Assembly: GCF_016405885.1 (NCBI RefSeq)
Contig: NZ_JAEKGC010000002.1
Span: 304,093 to 368,092 of the forward strand
Length of the DNA stretch: 64,000 nucleotides
DNA from: Arthrobacter sp. MSA 4-2
Lineage (GTDB): Bacteria > Actinomycetota > Actinomycetes > Actinomycetales > Micrococcaceae
Reading direction: 5' to 3'
In this document: positions 1 to 8,750 of the stretch, one piece after another
Layout of the letters: each line of letters begins with the position of its first letter
Position numbering within the stretch: position 1 is the stretch's first letter
Notes under the pieces: model-generated
The model's database searches: none
What the model was told of the DNA's origin: nothing
Seen by the model: the letters and a program-made list of their open reading frames with translations, nothing else
Program-made: the position numbers and the translations under genes

Positions 1-1686
1 CGCGGCATCCTTCACCCCGGAGGATCCACCCTTGATCGTCGCCGTGTACGTCGTACCCGCCGCCAGGTCGGCACTTGGGTTCAACGTCGCAACGTTGCCG
101 CTGTAGGTCACGGCGGCCGGCACCGGCGTCGTCGACCCCTGTGCCGTCAGCGTGAAGGTGGAGGGCGTGATCGTCGAGGCAGTCATCGCCTCCGAGAATG
201 TTCCCGTTGCGTTCGTCGTCACCACCACACCCGTCGCGCCGGCGGTTGGGGAGGTGGCAGTCACCGTCGGTGCCGTCGTATCACCGCCACCGCCACCGCT
301 GCCGCCGCTGCCGTCGTAGTAGTGCCAGTACCGGCTCGTGGCGTTAACATCGGCGAGCAGCAGCAGACCGCTGTTGGCCGTGCCGCGCGCCGAGCTGTTG
401 AGGTTCTGCTTCGTCGACGTCGCGTTGTGCACGTACTGGTCGGCGTCGACGATCCGCGCCGTCTTTGAGGTGGTGAAGCTGATGGTGCTGAGCGGCGTGG
501 ATTTCTCGTAGATCGCACCACCGGAGCTGGTGCAGGCACCGGAGTTGGTCGTGCCACTTGGCTTGGGATAGGTGGCGAAGGTACGCAGCCTCTGCGTGCT
601 CTCATCGATCAGGACGATCACCCGGTTCGGGCACTCGGCCACGGTTGCGATGGTGTGCGCCGACCACGTCGACGTCGAGTTGTTCAAGGCCAGCAGCTGG
701 ATCAGCGGCTGGGACGACGACGTGTACGACGTCTTGATGGCGGCGAAGACCCGACCACCGGAGGAATCCAGCCACTTCAGGTTCATATGGTCATCACCGC
801 TGCGCTGCCCGGACACCGCCGCCACGGGAGTGGACCAGGAGGTGTTCGATGCTCCATCGACGTGGAAGCTGAAGTACATGCCGTCGGTTGAGTCACCGAC
901 CTGCCGGCTCCACATCAGACCCATTTTCCCGGGCCCGTAGGCAACCAAGGCCGCGGTGTCATCCACTGACACGCTGCTCCGTGACGCAGGATGCGCGAAG
1001 GGCGTCCCCCAGGTCTTGCCGTCGGTGCCGGTGACGTTCAGGTAGATCCGGTTCCCCTGCTGCCACGTGGCCCAGACCCGGCCGGTGGAGTCCTTGTCGA
1101 TGGTCAGGACCTCAACCTTCGAGTTGTTGATCTGGGTGGAGCTCAGCAGCGTGTACGTCTTGCTGCTCGCGTTGTAGCTGTAGCGCTTCATGGTGGTCGG
1201 GAAGCCCGGCTCGGCCGGCAGGCCGTCGTTGACGAACCGGTAGCTCGCCACATGCAGGGTCGACCCGTCCCACAGCACGTCATGGTGGGTGCTCGACCGC
1301 GTGTCGGTCTTCACCCCCGTATTGACCCACGAGTTCGTCGAGGGGTTGAACCTGAAGATATGGAAGTCCGAGCTGGACGTGTCCCACAGGTTGCCCCACC
1401 ACAGCCCGTCGTGGAACCACAGATTGCTGGTGGCCCGTTTGGTGCCCGTCGGCGTCCCCGTCCCCGAATGCGACGGACCCTCGACCCCGACATCGCCGGT
1501 CGCGCCGGATGCCGCGACCGGCATCACCACGGCGCCCACCGTAACCAGCAGCGCCGTCAGCACCGCATTGATCCGCAGAGTCTGCGGCCCGCGGGGACGC
1601 GGACCACCTCTGCGCCGTAATCCAAATTGAGAAGTCCTGCGGCCGTCACCACGACGGCGAAGTGAGAAGAAAGCAGAGTCCAGCAC
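1..1686 (-). CDS. Secreted Ig-like-domain surface protein (3' end outside window)
   Basis: The reading frame is open from a GTG at 1686 to the window edge (562 codons, no stop), so the C-terminus is missing. AGGGGG lies 6 nt before the GTG. The N-terminus has an unusually long basic stretch of about 40 residues, then a hydrophobic segment (AVLTALLVTVGAVVMPVAA), read as a signal peptide. Next come about 400 residues rich in Trp, Ser, Thr and Asn, with WFHDGLWWG-like strands that suggest a beta-propeller. A Gly/Ser linker follows, then a domain opening DTTAPTVTATSP and containing FSEAMTASTI, typical of SbsA-type bacterial Ig (Big_5) domains. An extracellular carbohydrate-active or adhesive protein is inferred; no catalytic motif was recognised. 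Confidence 0.75.
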   Translation of the reverse strand, partial: MLDSAFFSLRRRGDGRRTSQFGLRRRGGPRPRGPQTLRINAVLTALLVTVGAVVMPVAASGATGDVGVEGPSHSGTGTPTGTKRATSNLWFHDGLWWGNLWDTSSSDFHIFRFNPSTNSWVNTGVKTDTRSSTHHDVLWDGSTLHVASYRFVNDGLPAEPGFPTTMKRYSYNASSKTYTLLSSTQINNSKVEVLTIDKDSTGRVWATWQQGNRIYLNVTGTDGKTWGTPFAHPASRSSVSVDDTAALVAYGPGKMGLMWSRQVGDSTDGMYFSFHVDGASNTSWSTPVAAVSGQRSGDDHMNLKWLDSSGGRVFAAIKTSYTSSSQPLIQLLALNNSTSTWSAHTIATVAECPNRVIVLIDESTQRLRTFATYPKPSGTTNSGACTSSGGAIYEKSTPLSTISFTTSKTARIVDADQYVHNATSTKQNLNSSARGTANSGLLLLADVNATSRYWHYYDGSGGSGGGGGDTTAPTVTATSPTAGATGVVVTTNATGTFSEAMTASTITPSTFTLTAQGSTTPVPAAVTYSGNVATLNPSADLAAGTTYTATIKGGSSGVKDAA

Positions 1687-1760
1687 CAGTTGCCCCCTGG
1701 ATTTAAAGATGGATCCCCAGTGCGTCAAGTCTGGAGGGGCCGATCCATCGAGCGCAACCC

Positions 1761-1851
1761 AATTTGGAATGACTCCATACCCTAATTGGAGCCGGTTTCT
1801 ACCTTGAATTGGAGTGACTTTCTACCCTAAATTGCTGGGACTCTCTACCCT
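1761..1851. repeat. Four tandem 22-23-bp imperfect repeats, possible IS-end remnant
   Basis: Four consecutive units (1761-1783, 1784-1805, 1806-1828, 1829-1851) share the pattern AATTgGagtgACTtTCTACCCT; each begins with AATT or a close variant and ends TACCCT or TACCTT. Multiple short direct repeats at the ends are a known trait of IS21-family elements. No transposase gene is visible here, so a solitary end or remnant is inferred. The units could also be regulatory repeats in front of the surface-protein gene. Confidence 0.55.
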
Positions 1852-1990
1852 GATCACTTGATTTTCGACCAGTTCGAGGTGGAGTCAGCCGTCGCGCCAG
1901 TCGGGCGCAGTCGAAGTGCTGATGGTGGTGCCCACTGCCTTCGTGGGACAGCGGCGCCGAGTCCTTCAGGGAACAGCCGCACTCACGCAG

Positions 1991-2031
1991 AAACCCCGTT
2001 CCCGCAGCATCTAAGCCGGGAAACGGGGTTT
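1991..2031 (-). terminator. Hairpin downstream of tRNA-Val
   Basis: AAACCCCGTT (1991-2000) pairs with AACGGGGTTT (2022-2031), and CCCG/CGGG extends the stem inward. It lies 6 nt past the tRNA 3' end on the minus strand. There is no long T run, so termination is likely but not certain. Confidence 0.6.
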
Positions 2032-2037
2032 CGGTGG

Positions 2038-2110
2038 TGGGTCCTACCGGGATCGAACCGATGACATCCACGGTGTAAACGTGGCGCTCTACCAGCTGAG
2101 CTAAAGACCC
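2038..2110 (-). tRNA. tRNA-Val (anticodon UAC)
   Basis: The minus strand folds as a 73-nt cloverleaf. The acceptor stem GGGTCTT pairs with AGGACCC, with A as discriminator base. The D-arm contains TAGCTCAGCTGGTAGAGC. The anticodon arm CCACG-TTTACAC-CGTGG gives anticodon TAC (valine, GUA codons). The T-arm carries GGTTCGATCC. CCA is not encoded. Its 3' end faces the repeat cluster and the surface-protein gene, the side on which integrating elements usually sit. Confidence 0.95.
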
Positions 2111-2231
2111 AAATTCGTGAATGCGTCGCCGCCGGGAAAATCCGGAAGGGCGCTCATTCCGAGGACTGACTCTACCCGATGACCGACGGCGCGCGCCAAT
2201 CGCTGGCACCCGGCACACGGGCAGCCCGCGC

Positions 2232-3191
2232 TCAATTCTCCAGCGCAGGCAGCCTTTCCGCGAGGTAGGTCAGTGACTCCGAGACCCCGGCGTCGATGAG
2301 CAGGGTCGCCAGGTCGTCGCCCCGGGTCGCACCGCGGTTGATGATGACCACGGGCTTCCCTGCTTTGTGCGCGTGACGGACGAACCGCAGCCCGCTCATC
2401 ACGGTGAGTGAGGACCCGGCGACCAGCAGGGCCCCGGCCTCGTCCACCATGCGGTAGGCCTCGGCGACCCGGTCCTTCGGGACGTTCTCGCCGAAGTAGA
2501 CGAAGTCCGGCTTGAGCATGCCGCCGCAGACCGGGCACGGTGCGATGACGAAATCGGCGGTGTCGTCGACATCGGCGTCGGCGTCGGGGGCGACGTCCCC
2601 GGCGTCGGACTCGCGCTCCAGGTAGCCGGGGTTGAGCTTCTCGAGCAGGTCGGCGATCTCGGCCCGCCGGAACGGCGTCCTGCAGTTGAGGCAGACAACC
2701 CGGTCGTAGGTGCCGTGGAGGTCGATGACGTTGACGCTGCCGGCCGTTGAGTGGAGCCGGTCCACGTTCTGGGTGATGAGCCCGGTGATCAGCCCGCGCT
2801 GCTCGAGGCGGGCGACGGCGGCGTGGCCCGGGTTGGGGTCGGCGTGGCGCAGGTGGCGCCAGCCCACGTGGTTGCGGGCCCAGTACCGCCGGCGGAGGGC
2901 TTCATCGCCGACGAACTGCTGGTAGGTCATCGGGTTGCGCGGGGGCGACGACGGCCCGCGGTAGTCGGGAATGCCCGAGTCCGTGCTGAGGCCCGCCCCG
3001 GTCAGGACGGCAAGCCGCAGGCCGGAGAGCAGCTCCACGGCCGCATCGAGCCGGGCTAGAGCATCGGCATCGAGGGGTGCCAGGGCGGCGGAGCCGTCCG
3101 TCGCGAATCCGGTGAGTCCGAAGCGCGGATGAGCTGCCTGATCCGACGGCACGGGATCGCCGGGGGGATCTTGTCCTGGCTGCGCGCTCAC
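2232..3191 (-). CDS. NAD-dependent protein deacylase, SIR2 family (class II, SIRT4-like)
   Basis: A 319-residue sirtuin that removes acyl groups from lysine using NAD+. Visible motifs in order: GAGLSTDSG (65-73) for NAD binding, TQNVDRLH (140-147), catalytic His159 in DLHG, zinc pair C167/C170, zinc pair C219/C222, FGENVP (233-238), GSSLTV (259-264) and the NRG motif near 285. An acidic stretch of about 20 residues before the second zinc pair (APDADADVDD) resembles the class II sirtuin pattern. The start overlaps the stop of the upstream peroxiredoxin gene by 4 nt, so the two are translationally coupled. Local targets are unknown; the nearby pyruvate dehydrogenase gene is divergent and a link is only conjecture. 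Confidence 0.9.
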   Translation of the reverse strand: MSAQPGQDPPGDPVPSDQAAHPRFGLTGFATDGSAALAPLDADALARLDAAVELLSGLRLAVLTGAGLSTDSGIPDYRGPSSPPRNPMTYQQFVGDEALRRRYWARNHVGWRHLRHADPNPGHAAVARLEQRGLITGLITQNVDRLHSTAGSVNVIDLHGTYDRVVCLNCRTPFRRAEIADLLEKLNPGYLERESDAGDVAPDADADVDDTADFVIAPCPVCGGMLKPDFVYFGENVPKDRVAEAYRMVDEAGALLVAGSSLTVMSGLRFVRHAHKAGKPVVIINRGATRGDDLATLLIDAGVSESLTYLAERLPALEN

Positions 3192-3661
3192 GCCGCACCC
3201 GCCAACGAGGCGACGGCGGCGGCATAGTCGGCCGCGCTGCGGGGCTCGCCCGGGCCGGAACTGACGACGGAGGAGACTACGCCGGTGGCGTCGAGGAAGA
3301 AGGTGAACCGCCCGGCGTGGCCCGCCCGCACGTCGAAGACGCCGAAGGCCTGGGCTGCGGCGCCGTGGGGCCAGAAGTCTGAAAGGAGATCGAAGGTGAG
3401 GCCTTCGGCCTCGGCGTATGCCCGGAGGGCGTACTTGGAGTCGGTCGAGAGACCGAGCAGCCGCACACCATGGGCCGAGAAGAGGGCCCGGGAAGCCTGC
3501 AGGTCCGACAGTTCCCGGGTGCAGACCCGGGAGAAGGCTGAGGGAAAGAAGACGAGCGCCGCGGGTGCACCCCGAAGGGCACTCAAACGAACCGTTTCGC
3601 CATGCTGGTTCACCAGCTCGGCATCGGGTGCGGGCTCACCCGGAACAGGGAGCCTCGTCAC
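3188..3661 (-). CDS. 1-Cys peroxiredoxin, AhpE-like
   Basis: A 157-residue thioredoxin-fold peroxidase. The peroxidatic motif is P40-S-A-F-S44-R-V-C47, the usual PxxxT/SxxC pattern. No second cysteine is present in the protein, which points to a 1-Cys mechanism such as in actinobacterial AhpE, with resolution by an external thiol. The family reduces hydrogen and organic peroxides in the cytoplasm. It starts 1 nt after the stop of the DUF3052 gene and overlaps the sirtuin gene by 4 nt, so a three-gene minus-strand operon is likely. Confidence 0.9.
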   Translation of the reverse strand: MTRLPVPGEPAPDAELVNQHGETVRLSALRGAPAALVFFPSAFSRVCTRELSDLQASRALFSAHGVRLLGLSTDSKYALRAYAEAEGLTFDLLSDFWPHGAAAQAFGVFDVRAGHAGRFTFFLDATGVVSSVVSSGPGEPRSAADYAAAVASLAGAA

Positions 3662-3662
3662 G

Positions 3663-4082
3663 TTACTGCTTCCGCCGGCTCACCAGGCGGGTTGCGGCCC
3701 ACTCCTTCGAGACTCCCGCGGAGGAGGTTGAGTGGAGGCCCGCAGTGGGCGCGGCCTCCTGGATTTCGGATGGAGCCACGTAGCCCTCGCGCCCGGGCTT
3801 GGGGGTGAGGACCCAGATGACGCCGCCTTCGCCGAGGGAAACCAGCGCGTCGACGAGCGCATCAACGAGGTCGCCATCGTTGTTGCGCCACCACAGGATG
3901 ACGCCGTCCACGACGTCCTGGTCGTCCTCCATCAGAAGTTCCGACCCGATGTCGGCCTCGAGCGCGTCGCGGAAGTCGAAGTCGACGTCCTCGTCGTAGC
4001 CGAGCTCCTGAACAAGGTCACCGGTCTTCAAACCCAACTTGCCCGCCACACTTACTGCAGTGGCGGCTTCGGCCTCGCTCAC
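3663..4082 (-). CDS. DUF3052 family protein
   Basis: A 139-residue acidic protein (MSEAEAATAVSVAGKLGLKTG...) matching the actinobacterial DUF3052 family, which is usually found divergent from or next to aceE, as here. The middle contains an Asp/Glu-rich stretch and the hydrophobic strand GGVIWVLTPKPGREGYV, typical of the family. AGGAGG stands about 5 nt before the ATG. The biochemical role is not established; the fixed position beside aceE suggests a link to pyruvate dehydrogenase, but nothing in the sequence proves it. It is the first gene of the likely DUF3052-peroxiredoxin-sirtuin operon. Confidence 0.85.
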   Translation of the reverse strand: MSEAEAATAVSVAGKLGLKTGDLVQELGYDEDVDFDFRDALEADIGSELLMEDDQDVVDGVILWWRNNDGDLVDALVDALVSLGEGGVIWVLTPKPGREGYVAPSEIQEAAPTAGLHSTSSAGVSKEWAATRLVSRRKQ

Positions 4083-4507
4083 TTAGTTCCTCCTGAAGAA
4101 CGCCGGGACCGTCCAGATGACGAATCCGCACAAAGGTAGTCTTGTATTACTACCAGCCAACACCTTTATACGCCACGCTTCAAGCTGGCATGACCTTTGC
4201 CCGGGCGGCTGCGGGCCCCACCTGTCGGCGCCGCGCCCCTCTTTACCGCCGCGCCGGGCCCATCCACCGTCCGACGCCGCCCTGCACGGCGTCCACCGGC
4301 GGGCGGCTGCGGCCCTGCGGTCCGCGGTTTCGCCCAGCGCGAAGCTGCGGCTACGCATCCGGCCCGCCGCGGCGATAGAGTGATTCGGTGAACGGCCTCG
4401 GTTAATCAGCCCCCGGCCGGACCTGCACAATCATTCGGGCAATCGATCCGAAGCTCAAAGTCATAAGCGTCGCTGACATCATCGGCGACAAGTGGAGAGG
4501 TTTTCGC
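4083..4507. other. Divergent promoter region DUF3052 / aceE
   Basis: A 425-bp intergenic stretch with no credible gene. It holds a perfect inverted repeat near the DUF3052 side (4135-4154) and AGTGGAGAGG just before the aceE GTG as its ribosome binding site. A TAGAGT hexamer at 4375-4380 is a possible aceE -10 element. The section around 4200-4370 is GC-rich with no recognised structure. Confidence 0.5.
4135..4154. promoter_or_regulatory. Inverted repeat GGTAGT-N8-ACTACC, candidate operator
   Basis: GGTAGT (4135-4140) and ACTACC (4149-4154) form perfect 6-bp arms around 8 bp. On the minus strand the repeat contains TAATAC, a good -10 hexamer for the DUF3052 operon, so a bound protein could block that promoter. 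The regulator is unknown. Confidence 0.45.
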
Positions 4508-7261
4508 GTGGCTGCAGAAGAAGGTACGGCAGATATTTTGAGTGGTCTGACCGTGGGCAAGCCCGATGGCGACCCTGAGGAGACAGCTGAGTGGATCGAG
4601 TCCCTCGATCAGCTCATCCGCACCCAGGGCACCGAGCGGGCGCAGTACATCATGCGTTCGCTGCTCCAGCGGGCAGGAGCACAGAGCGTCGGCGTTCCGA
4701 TGGTGACCACCACGGACTACGTCAACACCATTCCCGCCGACCAGGAGCCCGAGTTCCCCGGCGACGAGGAGATCGAACGCAAGTACCGCGCATGGATGCG
4801 CTGGAACGCGGCGGTCATGGTGCACCGGGCACAGCGGCCCGAGATCGGCGCGGGCGGGCACATCTCGACCTACGCCGGAGCGGCAACTCTGTATGAAGTC
4901 GGCTTCAACCACTTCTTCCGGGGCAAGGACCACCCGGGCGGCGGCGACCAGGTGTTCTTCCAGGGCCACGCCTCCCCCGGCATGTACGCCCGGGCTTTCC
5001 TCGAAGGGCGCCTCACCGAAGAGGACCTCGACGGGTTCCGTCAGGAAAAGTCGAAGGAGGGCCACGCGCTCTCCTCCTACCCGCACCCGCGGCTCATGCC
5101 CGAGTTCTGGGAATTCCCCACCGTGTCCATGGGCATCGGTCCGATGAACGCCATCTACCAGGCGCAGTCGAACCGCTACCTCCACAACCGCGGCATTAAG
5201 GACACCTCCGACCAGCAGGTCTGGGCGTTCCTGGGCGACGGCGAGATGGACGAGCCCGAATCGCGCGGCCTCCTGCAGCTCGCCGCCAACGAGAACCTTG
5301 ACAACCTGAACTTCGTCATCAACTGCAACCTGCAGCGCCTCGATGGCCCGGTGCGCGGCAATGGCAAGATCATGCAGGAGCTCGAGGCGTTCTTCCGCGG
5401 CGCCGGCTGGAACGTCATCAAGGTCGTCTGGGGCCGCGAGTGGGACTCGCTGCTCGAGAAGGACAATGACGGGGCGCTGGTGGAGATCATGAACACCACC
5501 CCCGACGGCGACTACCAGACCTTCAAGACCGAGTCCGGCGGATTCGTCCGGGACCACTTCTTCGGCAGGTCGCCGGCCACCAAGGCGATGGTCGCGGACA
5601 TGACCGATGCGCAGATCTGGAACCTCAAGCGCGGCGGCCACGACTACCGCAAGGTGTACGCGGCGTATAAGGCGGCCACCGAGTTCAAGGGCAAGCCCAC
5701 CGTCATCCTCGCCAAGACCGTCAAGGGTTACGGCCTGGGCCCGCACTTCGAGGGCCGCAATGCGACCCACCAGATGAAGAAGCTGACCCTCGAGGACCTG
5801 AAGGCCTTCCGCGACCACCTGCGGATCCCCATCACCGACGAGCAGATCGACAACGACCTCTACAACCCGCCGTACTACCACCCGGGCCCCGACGCGCCGG
5901 AGATCAAGTACCTGCTGGAGCGCCGCCGCGAGCTCGGCGGGTTCGTGCCCGAGCGCCGCACCAAGCACACCCCGGTCGCGCTCCCCGGCGAGAAGGCCTA
6001 CGAGGTCGCCAAGCGCGGCTCCGGCAAGCAGCAGGCAGCCACCACCATGGCCTTCGTGCGCGTGCTAAAGGATCTGATGCGGGACAAGGAGTTCGGCAAC
6101 CGGATCGTGCCCATCATTCCTGATGAGGCGCGCACCTTCGGCATGGATTCCTTCTTCCCCACGGCGAAGATTTACAACCCCAAGGGCCAGAACTACCTGT
6201 CGGTGGACCGGGACCTCGTCCTGGCCTACAAGGAGTCGATTCAGGGCCAGATCCTGCACGCAGGCATCAACGAGGCCGGTTCGGTGGCTGCCTTCACCGC
6301 CGCGGGCACGGCTTACGCCACCCACGGCGAACCGTTGATCCCGGTCTACGTCTTCTACTCGATGTTCGGGTTCCAGCGCACCGGCGATTCCATCTGGGCG
6401 GCCGCCGACCAGATGGCCCGCGGCTTCATCATCGGAGCCACCGCCGGGCGCACCACGCTCACCGGCGAGGGACTCCAGCACGCCGACGGGCACTCGCCGC
6501 TGCTGGCCTCGACCAACCCCGCCGTCGTCACCTACGACCCGGCCTACGGCTATGAGATCGGGCACATCGTCCGCGACGGCCTGCGCCGGATGTATGGCGA
6601 GAACCCCGGCGGTTCGGAGTCCGACCGGAACCTCATGTACTACCTCACGGTGTACAACGAGCCGTTCGTGCAGCCGGCCGAACCGGAGGAACTCGACGTC
6701 GAGGGCCTGCTCAAGGGCATCTACCTCCTGAAGCCGGCGAAGGTCGACGGCCCGCGCACGCAGCTGCTCGCCTCCGGCGTGGCGGTGCCCTGGGCCATCG
6801 AGGCCCAGCAGATCCTCGCGGAGGACTGGGGGGTGTCGGCCGATGTCTGGTCCGTCACGTCCTGGAACGAACTGCGCCGCGACGGCATTGCCGCCGAGGA
6901 GGAGGCGTTCCTGAACCCCGGCGGGGAGGCCCGCAAGCCGTTCGTCACCCAGCAGCTGGAGGGTGCCACCGGCCCCATCGTCGCCGTCAGCGACTTCATG
7001 AAGGCCGTTCCGGACCAGATCCGGCAGTTCCTGCCGAACGAGTTCGCAACGCTCGGCGCCGACGGGTTCGGTTTCTCCGACACCCGTGCCGCCGCCCGCC
7101 GGTTCTTTAAGATCGACAGCCACTCGGTCGTCGTCCGGGCGCTGGAGATGCTCGCCCGCCGCGGCGAGGTCGATGCGAATGCACCGAAGGACGCCATCGA
7201 GAAGTACTCGCTGCTCGACGTGAACGCCGGAACCACCGGCAACGCCGGAGGCGACAGCTGA
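4508..7261 (+). CDS. aceE: Pyruvate dehydrogenase E1 component (homodimeric)
   Basis: A 917-residue thiamine-diphosphate enzyme that decarboxylates pyruvate and acetylates the E2 lipoyl domain, supplying acetyl-CoA. Length and sequence match the single-chain E1 of actinobacteria and enterobacteria. The ThDP motif begins [10 protein letters not shown] near residue 243 and ends near NFVINCN around 267. The start is GTG; AGAGG lies 8 nt upstream. The gene stands alone, with a strong hairpin behind it, and the E2/E3 genes are not in the window. It is directly followed by the fatty acid synthesis cluster, a conserved actinobacterial arrangement. Confidence 0.97.
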   Translation: MAAEEGTADILSGLTVGKPDGDPEETAEWIESLDQLIRTQGTERAQYIMRSLLQRAGAQSVGVPMVTTTDYVNTIPADQEPEFPGDEEIERKYRAWMRWNAAVMVHRAQRPEIGAGGHISTYAGAATLYEVGFNHFFRGKDHPGGGDQVFFQGHASPGMYARAFLEGRLTEEDLDGFRQEKSKEGHALSSYPHPRLMPEFWEFPTVSMGIGPMNAIYQAQSNRYLHNRGIKDTSDQQVWAFLGDGEMDEPESRGLLQLAANENLDNLNFVINCNLQRLDGPVRGNGKIMQELEAFFRGAGWNVIKVVWGREWDSLLEKDNDGALVEIMNTTPDGDYQTFKTESGGFVRDHFFGRSPATKAMVADMTDAQIWNLKRGGHDYRKVYAAYKAATEFKGKPTVILAKTVKGYGLGPHFEGRNATHQMKKLTLEDLKAFRDHLRIPITDEQIDNDLYNPPYYHPGPDAPEIKYLLERRRELGGFVPERRTKHTPVALPGEKAYEVAKRGSGKQQAATTMAFVRVLKDLMRDKEFGNRIVPIIPDEARTFGMDSFFPTAKIYNPKGQNYLSVDRDLVLAYKESIQGQILHAGINEAGSVAAFTAAGTAYATHGEPLIPVYVFYSMFGFQRTGDSIWAAADQMARGFIIGATAGRTTLTGEGLQHADGHSPLLASTNPAVVTYDPAYGYEIGHIVRDGLRRMYGENPGGSESDRNLMYYLTVYNEPFVQPAEPEELDVEGLLKGIYLLKPAKVDGPRTQLLASGVAVPWAIEAQQILAEDWGVSADVWSVTSWNELRRDGIAAEEEAFLNPGGEARKPFVTQQLEGATGPIVAVSDFMKAVPDQIRQFLPNEFATLGADGFGFSDTRAAARRFFKIDSHSVVVRALEMLARRGEVDANAPKDAIEKYSLLDVNAGTTGNAGGDS

Positions 7262-7297
7262 TCCTGCTCAAGGGGTCCCCGGGCCTGACCCGGTGAC

Positions 7298-7329
7298 GGC
7301 GGGCGGTGGACGAAAGTCCACCGCCCGCC
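7298..7329 (+). terminator. Terminator after aceE
   Basis: A perfect 14-bp stem (GGCGGGCGGTGGAC / GTCCACCGCCCGCC) closed by a GAAA tetraloop, 37 nt after the aceE stop. The T-rich tail is weak (ATTGCGTTTAA). Confidence 0.8.
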
Positions 7330-7348
7330 ATTGCGTTTAAGCACTTTC

Positions 7349-7367
7349 TTTGTAGCTGTCCCACAAA
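7349..7367 (+). promoter_or_regulatory. Candidate FasR operator in front of fasR
   Basis: TTTGTAG-CTGTC-CCACAAA is an inverted repeat with 6 of 7 matched positions and a 5-bp spacer. The same core, TTGTAG-N5-CTACAA, occurs perfectly in front of fabD (8667-8683). It lies 36 bp before the proposed fasR start at 7404. Autoregulation by the FasR-like protein is inferred. Confidence 0.6.
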
Positions 7368-7403
7368 ATGGAGCTTCCCGGGCGAAAACCGTATGCTCGG
7401 TTC

Positions 7404-8657
7404 ATGCCGCTCCCCGACAGCCCTGCCTCCCCGCCCCGGACCGCCGGGGCCGCCAGAGGGTCATCGGCCGCGCCTCCGGATCCCGACACCGTGGAGCGGC
7501 TGCGCTCGAAGATCGGGGCCCTCTCGACGGCGACCCTGAAGCAGCTTGACTCCGACCTCCCCTGGTACCGCGGGCTGCGCCCCGATGAACGTTCGGCGCT
7601 AGGCATGGTCGCCCAGAAGGGGATCGCCTCCTTCGTCAACTGGTACCAGCGGCCCGTCTCCCCTGCCTGGGTGCTCAGCGACGTCTTCGGCACCGCCCCG
7701 ACGGAGCTGACGCGCTCGATCAGCCTCCAGAAGGCCCTCCAGCTGATCCGTGTCGTGGTTCAGGTGGTCGAGGACCAGGTGCCCTTCCTGGCGCCGCCGG
7801 CCGATCAGGCACCGCTGCGCGAGGCGGTGCTCCGCTACTCCCGCGAGGTCGCCTTCGCCGCCGCCGACGTCTATGCCCGTGCCGCCGAGACGCGCGGATC
7901 CTGGGACACCCGGCTCGAGGCCCTTGTGGTCGATGCAATCCTGCGCGGTGAGAGCTCCGATGCCCTGCGGTCCCGCATCGCCGCGGTCGGGTGGAACTCC
8001 ACGGGCCGCATCACGGTGATGGTGGGCAGCGCGCCGCCCGAACCCAACGCCGGGTTCCTCAACGAACTCCGGCGCGTCACCGGACGCCTGGCGGAGGACA
8101 CCCTCGTCGGTATCCAGGGCGACCGCCTCATCCTGGTCCTCGGCGGCGTGCACGAGCGCGACGCCTCCTACACCCGCCTCAGCGAACTGTTTGGGCCGGG
8201 CCCCGTGGTGTACGGCCCGGAGGCGGAGTCCCTCGTCGCGGCAAGCAGCTCCGCGCAGGCCGCCTTCGCCGGCCTCACCGCAGCGAAGGCCTGGCCGACG
8301 GCGCCCCGGCCGGTGTCCGCGGAGGACCTCTGGCCCGAGCGGGTCGTCTCCGGCGACGACTCGGCGCGGAAGGCCCTGGTCCACAACATCTACCGGCCGC
8401 TGATCAACGCCTCAAACGGCCTTGAGCAGACCCTCTCCGCCTACCTGACGCTGGGGCACTCGCTCGAGGCCACCTCGCGTGCGCTGTTCGTCCACGCCAA
8501 CACCGTTCGATACCGGCTCCGCCGGGTGTGCGACGTCACCGGATGGGACCCGCTGCTCCCCCGGGAGGCGTTTGTGCTGCAGACGGCGCTGGTCGTCGGG
8601 CGGCTCTATCAGCCCTCCAAGTCCTCCCCGGAACGGTCGCCGACCCGCTCCGGCTAG
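7404..8657 (+). CDS. fasR: FasR-like transcriptional regulator of fatty acid synthesis (PucR/CdaR-type HTH)
   Basis: A 417-residue regulator with a C-terminal PucR-type helix-turn-helix (LEQTLSAYLTLGHSLEATSRALFVHANTVRYRLRRV in pieces, about residues 335-375) and an N-terminal region without a known ligand domain. Homologues directly upstream of fabD, such as Streptomyces FasR, activate the fabD-fabH-acpP-fabF operon. I prefer the ATG at 7404: the in-frame ATG at 7368 abuts the inverted repeat and has no ribosome site, whereas TATGCT at 7392-7397 is a good -10 hexamer whose transcript would start at the 7404 ATG, giving a leaderless mRNA. Confidence 0.85.
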   Translation: MPLPDSPASPPRTAGAARGSSAAPPDPDTVERLRSKIGALSTATLKQLDSDLPWYRGLRPDERSALGMVAQKGIASFVNWYQRPVSPAWVLSDVFGTAPTELTRSISLQKALQLIRVVVQVVEDQVPFLAPPADQAPLREAVLRYSREVAFAAADVYARAAETRGSWDTRLEALVVDAILRGESSDALRSRIAAVGWNSTGRITVMVGSAPPEPNAGFLNELRRVTGRLAEDTLVGIQGDRLILVLGGVHERDASYTRLSELFGPGPVVYGPEAESLVAASSSAQAAFAGLTAAKAWPTAPRPVSAEDLWPERVVSGDDSARKALVHNIYRPLINASNGLEQTLSAYLTLGHSLEATSRALFVHANTVRYRLRRVCDVTGWDPLLPREAFVLQTALVVGRLYQPSKSSPERSPTRSG

Positions 8658-8666
8658 GGCTGGACC

Positions 8667-8684
8667 TTGTAGAGTTCCTACAAA
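8667..8684 (+). promoter_or_regulatory. Candidate FasR operator in front of fabD
   Basis: TTGTAG (8667-8672), spacer AGTTC, CTACAA (8678-8683): a perfect 6-bp inverted repeat 67 bp before the fabD GTG. It matches the repeat in front of fasR in sequence and spacing. Confidence 0.65.
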
Positions 8685-8750
8685 GCGTCCGCCGCAGCTT
8701 GGTTCGACGAAACACCCGAGAAAGCACCGCCGATTTGGAAAGCTGGAAAC

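Larger units (their letters stand above)
1687..2037. other. Gene-free stretch between surface-protein gene and tRNA-Val
   Basis: No convincing gene is present. The interval holds the upstream region of the surface-protein gene, a cluster of four imperfect tandem repeats (1761-1851) and a hairpin just past the 3' end of the tRNA (1991-2031). The part between about 1860 and 1990 shows nothing recognisable. Confidence 0.6.

Noticed and set aside
1799..2218. A 139-codon minus-strand open frame across the tRNA-Val gene
   Set aside because: It covers the whole tRNA and its hairpin, has no ribosome site and no family resemblance.
4406..5968. A 520-codon open frame antisense to aceE
   Set aside because: Third-position GC bias of aceE keeps the opposite frame open; the translation is Val/Leu/Asp-rich with no motif.
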